From Microvirga sesbaniae (GTDB lineage: Bacteria > Pseudomonadota > Alphaproteobacteria > Rhizobiales > Beijerinckiaceae): 64,000 bases of DNA. The notes under the pieces are model-generated. The model did not search any database, was not told the origin of the DNA, and saw only the letters and a program-made list of their open reading frames with translations. The position numbers and the translations under genes were made by a program. Each line of letters starts with the position of its first letter. Position 1 is the stretch's first letter. The stretch is taken from assembly GCF_025460805.1 (NCBI RefSeq), contig NZ_JAMXFJ010000013.1, positions 62,001 to 126,000 of the forward strand, written 5' to 3'. Positions 59,132 through 64,000 of the stretch are shown piece by piece.

Positions 59132-59435
59132 CACCGTCACCTCTGATTGTTATGGCCCGGAGCCTCGTGGCGCTCTTTTGCGGCCGCCTGCCCGGTTCCC
59201 GACCATGCAATCAGATCGGCTCTCCGGGTCAAGTCTCTTGGCCGGGCACCCCTGCCATCGGGGCGGGCATCTGACGGAAAATTGAGCAGAAATAGTCGGG
59301 TTCCGCGCTCTTGAAGGCCGCAAGGGCTCTCCCCACGTTGGATCCCATCGGCGACCGGGCCCCTCTGGCAGGACGTGAGCACACGACTGCGATGTCGGAG
59401 CCGATGCTTGAACAGAAGCAATCAAAGGTCCGGTT
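59132..59435. other. Divergent intergenic region between ABC operon and terC
   Basis: About 304 bp. A minus-strand TTGACC lies near 59227-59232 with only a weak -10. I looked for the manganese riboswitch that often precedes TerC-family genes and did not find its conserved GGGGAGUA-type core. No small gene or RNA was recognised. Confidence 0.5.
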
Positions 59436-60443
59436 ATGCCAGAATTCCTGCTCATGGAATGGCTGGGAAAGCCCGTCTGGATGTGGACGGCTTTCCTGAG
59501 CCTTGTCGTTTTTCTCCTCGCTTTCGATCTCGGTGTCCTGAACAGGAAGGACCGGGAGCTCGGGGTGAAGGAGAGCCTTCTCCTGTCCGCCTTCTACATC
59601 GGCATCGCGACCGCCTTCGGCGCCTATATCTGGTGGTCGTTCGAGACCGGCCTGCTGGTGACCGAGGACGGCACGCACGCGGGTATTTCCTACTTCACGG
59701 GCTTCTTCATCGAGAAGTCCCTGTCGATCGACAACGTCTTCGTGATCTCGCTGATCTTCAGCTACTTCGCGATCCCCCGGAAGTACCAGTATCGCGCCCT
59801 CGTCTGGGGCATCGTGGGCGTCATCGTCCTGCGCGGCATCATGATCGCCCTGGGCGCCGCCCTGGTGCAGGAATACGCCTGGATGCTCTATCTCTTCGGC
59901 GCCTTCCTCATCGCCACGGGCATCAAGATGCTGATCGTTCCGGAGAGCGATCCCGACATCGAGAAGAACCCCCTGGTCCGTTTCCTGCGCAAGCACATGC
60001 GGGTGACGAACCGGCTTCACGATCAGCACTTCTTCGTGCGCGAACCGGATCCGAAGTCCGGCAGGATCGTCACCTGGGCGACGCCGCTGTTCCTCGCCCT
60101 CGTGGTGATCAACGTGGCCGACCTGATCTTCGCGGTGGATTCGGTGCCGGCGATCTTCGCGATCACCACGGACACCTTCGTGGTCTACACGGCCAACATC
60201 ATGGCGATTCTGGGCCTTCGGGCGCTCTACTTCGCCCTGGCCGCCATGGTGCACCGGTTCCACTACCTGAAATACGCGCTCGCCCTGGTGCTCGTCTTCA
60301 TCGGCGGCAAGATCTTCTGGAACCAGCTCGTGGGCAAGCTCGACCCGACCATCTCGCTCGGCGTCACCCTCGCGCTGATCGCCGGCGGCGTCGTCTACTC
60401 GCTGTGGAAGACGAAGGACGAGGATAGGACGGTGGCAGGCTAA
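59436..60443 (+). CDS. TerC/Alx-family membrane protein
   Basis: A 335-residue protein with about nine helices. WTAFLSLVVFLLAFDLGVLNRKDRELGVKESLLLS at the start, EKSLSIDNVFVISLIFSYFAIP and VVINVADLIFAVDSVPAIFAITTDTFVVYTANIMAILGLRALYF are the TerC signatures, with Asp residues in the membrane. The family exports or moves Mn2+ and other metals and has been linked to tellurite resistance. Its TAA stop is the first triplet of a family A repeat (TAAAGCATCGGA). Confidence 0.92.
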   Translation: MPEFLLMEWLGKPVWMWTAFLSLVVFLLAFDLGVLNRKDRELGVKESLLLSAFYIGIATAFGAYIWWSFETGLLVTEDGTHAGISYFTGFFIEKSLSIDNVFVISLIFSYFAIPRKYQYRALVWGIVGVIVLRGIMIALGAALVQEYAWMLYLFGAFLIATGIKMLIVPESDPDIEKNPLVRFLRKHMRVTNRLHDQHFFVREPDPKSGRIVTWATPLFLALVVINVADLIFAVDSVPAIFAITTDTFVVYTANIMAILGLRALYFALAAMVHRFHYLKYALALVLVFIGGKIFWNQLVGKLDPTISLGVTLALIAGGVVYSLWKTKDEDRTVAG

Positions 60444-60491
60444 AGCATCGGACCCAAAAGTGGACTTGCACTTTTGGGATCCATCCGATGC
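60441..60491. repeat. Family A palindromic element, copy 4 (at terC stop)
   Basis: The 51 bases are identical to 29695-29745. The outer arms are GCATCGGA / TCCGATGC. The terC stop codon TAA is the first three bases. The far edge reads TCCGATGCTCTA, the reverse complement of TAGAGCATCGGA. Confidence 0.9.
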
Positions 60492-60508
60492 TCTAAGGCA
60501 CCTCCCGA

Positions 60509-60538
60509 CGTCATCACCGGACCTCTCCCGGTGACGAC
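60509..60538. repeat. Family B palindrome
   Basis: CGTCATCACCGG, six bases, CCGGTGACGAC. It is one of three family B elements packed between terC and the regulator gene. Confidence 0.75.
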
Positions 60539-60551
60539 AAACTCTCACGTC

Positions 60552-60574
60552 ATGGCCGGGCTTGTCCCGGCCAT
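60552..60574. repeat. Family B palindrome (ATGGCCGGG variant)
   Basis: ATGGCCGGG, CTTGT, CCCGGCCAT, identical over the arms and loop to 47955-47977. Confidence 0.8.
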
Positions 60575-60613
60575 CTCGATTGGGAAAAGCACCGCGCTCC
60601 ACGCGATCGCGGG

Positions 60614-60635
60614 CGCCGGGACGAGCCCGGTGACG
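60614..60635. repeat. Family B palindrome (degenerate)
   Basis: GCCGGG, ACGAG, CCCGGTGAC form a shorter version of the family B hairpin just before the regulator's 3' end. Confidence 0.6.
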
Positions 60636-60657
60636 ACGGAGAGAAACGCTACGGCCG

Positions 60658-61119
60658 TCACACCGGCAGCATCCCGTCGCTCTTCACCTCCTCCATGACC
60701 GCATAGGTGCGGGTCTCCTTCACGCCCGGCAGGGCCAGCAGGATCTCGCCGAGGAAGTGGCGATAGGCGGCCATGTCGGCCACGCGGGTCTTGACCAGGT
60801 AGTCGAACCCGCCCGCCACCATGTGGCATTCGAGAACCTCCGGGGCCCGTTTCACTGCGGCGGCGAATTTCTCGAACACGTCCGGCGTGGTCTTGTCGAG
60901 GGACACCTCCACGAAGACCAGGAGCTCGAGGCCGAGCCGGTGCGGATCGAGCCTGACGCCATACCCGGCGATGACGCCCTCCCGCTGCAGACGCTTCACC
61001 CGTTCGCCCGTGGAGGTGGGCGACAATCCCACCTTTTCGGCGAGCTCCACGGTGGCGATGCGGCCATCCGTCTGGAGAGCCTTGAGGATCTTGCGATCGA
61101 TCCGGTCCAAATCCGCCAT
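60658..61119 (-). CDS. Lrp/AsnC-family regulator (probable PutR)
   Basis: A 153-residue protein. The N-terminal winged helix-turn-helix is DRIDRKILKALQTDGRIATVELAEKVGLSPTSTGERVKRLQREGVI. The C-terminal RAM domain (LLVFVEVSLDKTTPDVFEKFAAAVKRAPEV) binds an amino acid. Divergent placement next to putA is the arrangement of PutR, the proline-responsive activator in alphaproteobacteria. ATG 61119 is taken as start; a GTG at 61125 is in frame but too near its AAAGG site. Confidence 0.85.
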   Translation of the reverse strand: MADLDRIDRKILKALQTDGRIATVELAEKVGLSPTSTGERVKRLQREGVIAGYGVRLDPHRLGLELLVFVEVSLDKTTPDVFEKFAAAVKRAPEVLECHMVAGGFDYLVKTRVADMAAYRHFLGEILLALPGVKETRTYAVMEEVKSDGMLPV

Positions 61120-61156
61120 TTCCACGGCCTTTCCATCTTTTCTCCGCTCTTTCTAA

Positions 61157-61177
61157 GGCAAGATCCCGAATTTTGCC
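61157..61177 (+). promoter_or_regulatory. Candidate PutR operator
   Basis: GGCAA, eleven bases, TTGCC: a 21-bp imperfect palindrome between the regulator and putA. Its centre lies about 45 bp upstream of the transcription start expected from the -10 at 61201, a normal place for an activator. Confidence 0.4.
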
Positions 61178-61200
61178 ATCGAAGCACGGCCGACGCCCTC

Positions 61201-61206
61201 CTATAT
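61201..61206 (+). promoter_or_regulatory. Candidate putA -10 element
   Basis: CTATAT, the ideal alphaproteobacterial -10, lies 28 bp before the putA start. No good -35 is present 16-18 bases upstream, which fits a promoter that needs an activator. Confidence 0.4.
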
Positions 61207-61233
61207 TTCGGGAAACATCCAGAGGACATTTCC

Positions 61234-64000
61234 ATGAGCCCTGCCACCAGCGCCGCCCTGCCCTTCAACCCGCCCTTCGCAGAGGACGACAAGGCCCTCG
61301 CGGCCCGGCTCCTCGCGAGCGCCCGTCTCTCGCCGGAGCGGGAAAAGCGCGTGGACGAGCAGGCGACCCGCCTGATCGAGGCGATCCGCGCCAAGGGCGG
61401 CGGGCTCGGCGGCGTCGAGGAGATGCTGCGGGAATACGCGCTCTCCACCAAGGAGGGGCTGGCGCTCATGGTTCTGGCCGAAGCCCTGCTGCGGGTGCCG
61501 GATGCCGCCACCGCCGACAGGCTGATCGAGGACAAGCTGGGCCAGGCCGATTTCGCCGGCCACGAGGCGAAATCCGACGCGTTCCTCGTCTCGGCCTCGG
61601 CCTGGGCGCTCGGCATCACGGCGCGGATCATCCAGCCCGGCGAGACCCCGGAGAGCATCCTGGGCCAGCTCACCAAGCGCCTCGGCCTGCCCGCCGTCCG
61701 CACCGCCACCCGCCAGGCCATGCGGGTGATGGGGAACCATTTCGTGCTCGGCCAGACCATCGACGAGGCCCTGAAGCGGGCCACCTCGTCCAAGGGCCGC
61801 CTCTACCGCTATTCCTTCGACATGCTGGGCGAAGGCGCCCGCACGGCCGAGGACGCCCGCCGCTACTTCGATTCGTATGCCTCCGCCATCGACGCGATCG
61901 GCCGCTCCGCCGGCAACGAGCCGCTGCCGAACCGGCCGGGCATCTCGGTGAAGCTCTCGGCCCTCCATCCGCGCTACGAGGCCACGAGCCGCGAGCGGGT
62001 CATGCGCGAGCTGGTGCCCCTCGTGATCGAATTGGCCCGGAAGGCGAAATCCTACGATCTCAACTTCACCGTCGATGCCGAGGAGGCGGACCGGCTGGAA
62101 CTGTCGCTCGAGGTGATCGAGGCCGTGCTCGCCGATCCCTCGCTCGCCGACTGGAAGGGTTTCGGCCTCGCCATCCAGGCCTACCAGAAGCGGGCCGGGT
62201 CGGTGGTCGATGCGATCGCCGCCATGGCGGAGCGCTACGACCGGCAGCTCATGGTGCGCCTGGTGAAGGGCGCCTATTGGGACACGGAGGTGAAGCGCGC
62301 CCAGGAGCGCGGCCTCGACGATTATCCGGTCTTCACCCGCAAGGCGATGACGGATCTGCACTACATGGCCTGCGCCGAGAAGATGCTGTCCCTGCGCCCG
62401 CGCATCTACCCGCAATTCGCCACCCACAACGCGCTCACCGTCGCGTCGATCATCGAGCGGGCCGGCGGCACGGAGGGTTACGAGTTCCAGCGCCTGCACG
62501 GGATGGGCGAGGCGCTCTATGCGCGCCTCCTGGAGGACAGGCCGGGCCTGGCCTGCCGGGCCTATGCGCCGGTGGGCGGCCATCGCGATCTCCTTGCCTA
62601 TCTGGTGCGCCGTCTCCTGGAGAACGGGGCGAACTCCTCCTTCGTGTCGGTCGCGGCCGACACGAACGTCCCTGTCGAGTCGCTCCTGAAGCGTCCGGCG
62701 GACATCATCGTGTCGGCCGACAAGGCGCGCCACCCGAAGCTCCCGCTGCCGCGTGACCTTTATGGCCCGGAGCGTCCCAACTCGCGGGGCGTGGAATTCG
62801 GCCACCAGGCCTCCCTCGACGCGCTCCTGGCCGAGATCAGGACAGGTGGGCGGCAGAGCTTCAAGGCGGAGCCGCTCATCGACGGCAGGGCCGCACCCGG
62901 TGCCACCCGTCCGGTAGTCAGCCCCATCGACGGCAGCACCGTGGCCGGCCACGTGACGGAAGCCGCGCCGGCGGCAGCCGACCGGGCGATGGCGGCCGCG
63001 CAGGCGGGTTTTCCCGGCTGGAGCCGCACGGATGCGAACACCCGTGCGAAAGCCCTCCAGCGGGCGGCCGATCTTCTGGAGGAGCGCCGCGGCGCGCTGC
63101 TGCACCTGTTGCAGGTCGAAGCGGGCAAGACCCTCGACGATGCGCTCTCGGAGGTGCGCGAGGCCGTCGATTTCCTCCGCTACTATGCCGTTCAGGGCCG
63201 CGCCCTGTTCGGCGCCGGCGAGGCGATGCCCGGCCCCACCGGCGAGAGCAACGTGCTGCGTCTGCGCGGCCGCGGGGTGTTCGTGGCAATCTCGCCCTGG
63301 AACTTCCCGCTCGCGATCTTCCTCGGTCAGGTCGGCGCCGCGCTGATGGCCGGCAACGCCGTCGTGGCGAAGCCCGCCGAGCAGACGCCGCTGATCGCGG
63401 ATTTCGCCGTTCGCATCCTCCACGAGGCGGGCGTTCCGAAAACGGCCCTGCACCTCGTGCCGGGCGACGGGCGCGTCGGGGCGCGCCTCGTCGAGCACAA
63501 GGATGTGGCCGGCGTGGTCTTCACCGGCTCGACCGAGGTCGCGCGCATCATCAACCGAACCCTCGCCGGCAAGGACGCCGCCATCGTGCCGCTGATCGCC
63601 GAGACGGGCGGCATCAACGCGATGATCGTCGATGCCACCGCGCTGCCCGAGCAGGTAGCCGATGACGTGGTGATGTCGGCGTTCCGGTCGGCCGGCCAGC
63701 GCTGCTCCGCTCTGCGTCTGCTCTGCGTCCAGGACGACGTGGCCGACCGCATGATCGAGATGATCGCCGGCAATGCCCGCGAGCTGAAGATCGCGGACCC
63801 GCGCGAGATCTCGACCCAGATCGGTCCGGTGATCGACCGGGAGGCGAAGGAGAAGCTCGACGCCCATGTCGCGGCGATGACCGCATCGGCGAAGGTGCAT
63901 TATGCCGGCGAGGCCCCGGCGGCGGGGACCTATGTGGCGCCGCACATCTTCGAGCTGAACAAGCCGCGCGATCTCGCCCAGGAGGTGTTCGGCCCGGTGC
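61234..64000 (+). CDS. putA: Bifunctional proline dehydrogenase / glutamate-semialdehyde dehydrogenase PutA (partial)
   Basis: About 922 codons are visible before the right edge. There is no N-terminal ribbon-helix-helix DNA-binding domain, so it is the type regulated by a separate protein. Proline dehydrogenase spans about residues 90-500, with LGEGARTAEDARRY, FTVDAEEADRLELS and MVRLVKGAYWDTEVKRAQ. The aldehyde dehydrogenase half begins near residue 540 and shows AISPWNFPLAIFLGQ, PLIAETGGINAMIVDA and the catalytic Cys in SAGQRCSALR. It oxidises proline to glutamate. AGAGGA precedes ATG 61234. Confidence 0.94.
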   Translation, partial: MSPATSAALPFNPPFAEDDKALAARLLASARLSPEREKRVDEQATRLIEAIRAKGGGLGGVEEMLREYALSTKEGLALMVLAEALLRVPDAATADRLIEDKLGQADFAGHEAKSDAFLVSASAWALGITARIIQPGETPESILGQLTKRLGLPAVRTATRQAMRVMGNHFVLGQTIDEALKRATSSKGRLYRYSFDMLGEGARTAEDARRYFDSYASAIDAIGRSAGNEPLPNRPGISVKLSALHPRYEATSRERVMRELVPLVIELARKAKSYDLNFTVDAEEADRLELSLEVIEAVLADPSLADWKGFGLAIQAYQKRAGSVVDAIAAMAERYDRQLMVRLVKGAYWDTEVKRAQERGLDDYPVFTRKAMTDLHYMACAEKMLSLRPRIYPQFATHNALTVASIIERAGGTEGYEFQRLHGMGEALYARLLEDRPGLACRAYAPVGGHRDLLAYLVRRLLENGANSSFVSVAADTNVPVESLLKRPADIIVSADKARHPKLPLPRDLYGPERPNSRGVEFGHQASLDALLAEIRTGGRQSFKAEPLIDGRAAPGATRPVVSPIDGSTVAGHVTEAAPAAADRAMAAAQAGFPGWSRTDANTRAKALQRAADLLEERRGALLHLLQVEAGKTLDDALSEVREAVDFLRYYAVQGRALFGAGEAMPGPTGESNVLRLRGRGVFVAISPWNFPLAIFLGQVGAALMAGNAVVAKPAEQTPLIADFAVRILHEAGVPKTALHLVPGDGRVGARLVEHKDVAGVVFTGSTEVARIINRTLAGKDAAIVPLIAETGGINAMIVDATALPEQVADDVVMSAFRSAGQRCSALRLLCVQDDVADRMIEMIAGNARELKIADPREISTQIGPVIDREAKEKLDAHVAAMTASAKVHYAGEAPAAGTYVAPHIFELNKPRDLAQEVFGPV

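Noticed and set aside
59227..59260. Sigma-70 promoter for the ABC operon
   Set aside because: TTGACC is present on the minus strand, but no convincing -10 lies at 16-18 bases.
59260..59435. Manganese (yybP-ykoY) riboswitch before terC
   Set aside because: The expected conserved core was not found; only an ordinary GC-rich stem is visible.
59436..60443. Tellurite resistance locus
   Set aside because: TerC-family proteins are common metal exporters; no other ter genes are present.

Overview
The window is high-GC, densely coded DNA from an alphaproteobacterium of the order Hyphomicrobiales (Rhizobiales). It most resembles Methylobacteriaceae such as Microvirga or Methylobacterium. The pointers are a CarD / FdxA / S4-protein / Suv3-like helicase / DUF3108 / L28 block, CobS-CobT next to a J-domain protein and BolA, a second-type RpoH sigma factor, GGAAC-N16-CGTT (EcfG-type) promoter candidates, and Rhizobiales-style dispersed palindromes. 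No phage, transposase, plasmid or CRISPR signal was seen; it reads as chromosome. Both edges cut genes: a GH1-like surface-sugar gene on the left and putA on the right.

Layout. 0-2.7 kb (minus): surface galactofuranose-type polysaccharide genes (glf, a glycosyltransferase, a cut gene) behind a candidate general-stress promoter. 2.9-4.5 kb (minus): a PHA-system small protein, two hypotheticals and an RlpA-like lipoprotein. 4.8-15.4 kb (plus): a tightly packed terpenoid cluster with two CrtI/CrtN-type desaturases, a DUF2141 protein, a methyltransferase, an acyltransferase, a glycosyltransferase, a fused HpnC-HpnD squalene enzyme, HpnE and IspH. It reads as one pathway from isoprenoid precursor through squalene to a decorated C30 carotenoid. 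15.4-18.6 kb: a MATE exporter divergent from an amidoligase / class I glutamine-amidotransferase-like pair. 18.6-25.5 kb: a hybrid histidine kinase with a degenerate ATP site, a secreted GH3 beta-glucosidase, three membrane proteins (DUF1275, AI-2E/PerM, DUF1206) and tRNA-Arg(CCU).

25.8-29.7 kb: a secreted protein of unknown function, three very small hydrophilic genes, a nuclease-like protein and an M48 lipoprotein protease. 29.9-37.7 kb: the conserved housekeeping block rpoH2, carD, fdxA, S4 protein, helicase, DUF3108 and rpmB. 37.8-42.5 kb: a queuosine-precursor transporter and a four-gene Anbu operon (permuted ATP-grasp, alpha-E, transglutaminase, proteasome-like Anbu). 42.7-47.9 kb: Tat-exported phytase/esterase-like protein, CobT, CobS, J-domain protein and BolA. 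48-56.2 kb: thiolase, LOG-family protein, NUDIX, a peroxiredoxin-like/prolyl-hydroxylase fusion, two EamA transporters, a DD-carboxypeptidase and a His-rich COG0523 GTPase. 56.5-59.1 kb: an ABC importer with a candidate attenuator between binding protein and ATPase. 59.4-64 kb: TerC, and a divergent Lrp-type regulator (probable PutR) and putA.

The strongest candidates for a second look are the Anbu operon, the amidoligase/amidotransferase pair, the fused HpnC-HpnD in a C30 carotenoid cluster, the pseudo-kinase-like hybrid histidine kinase, and a palindromic repeat family whose edge supplies the stop codon of three neighbouring genes.
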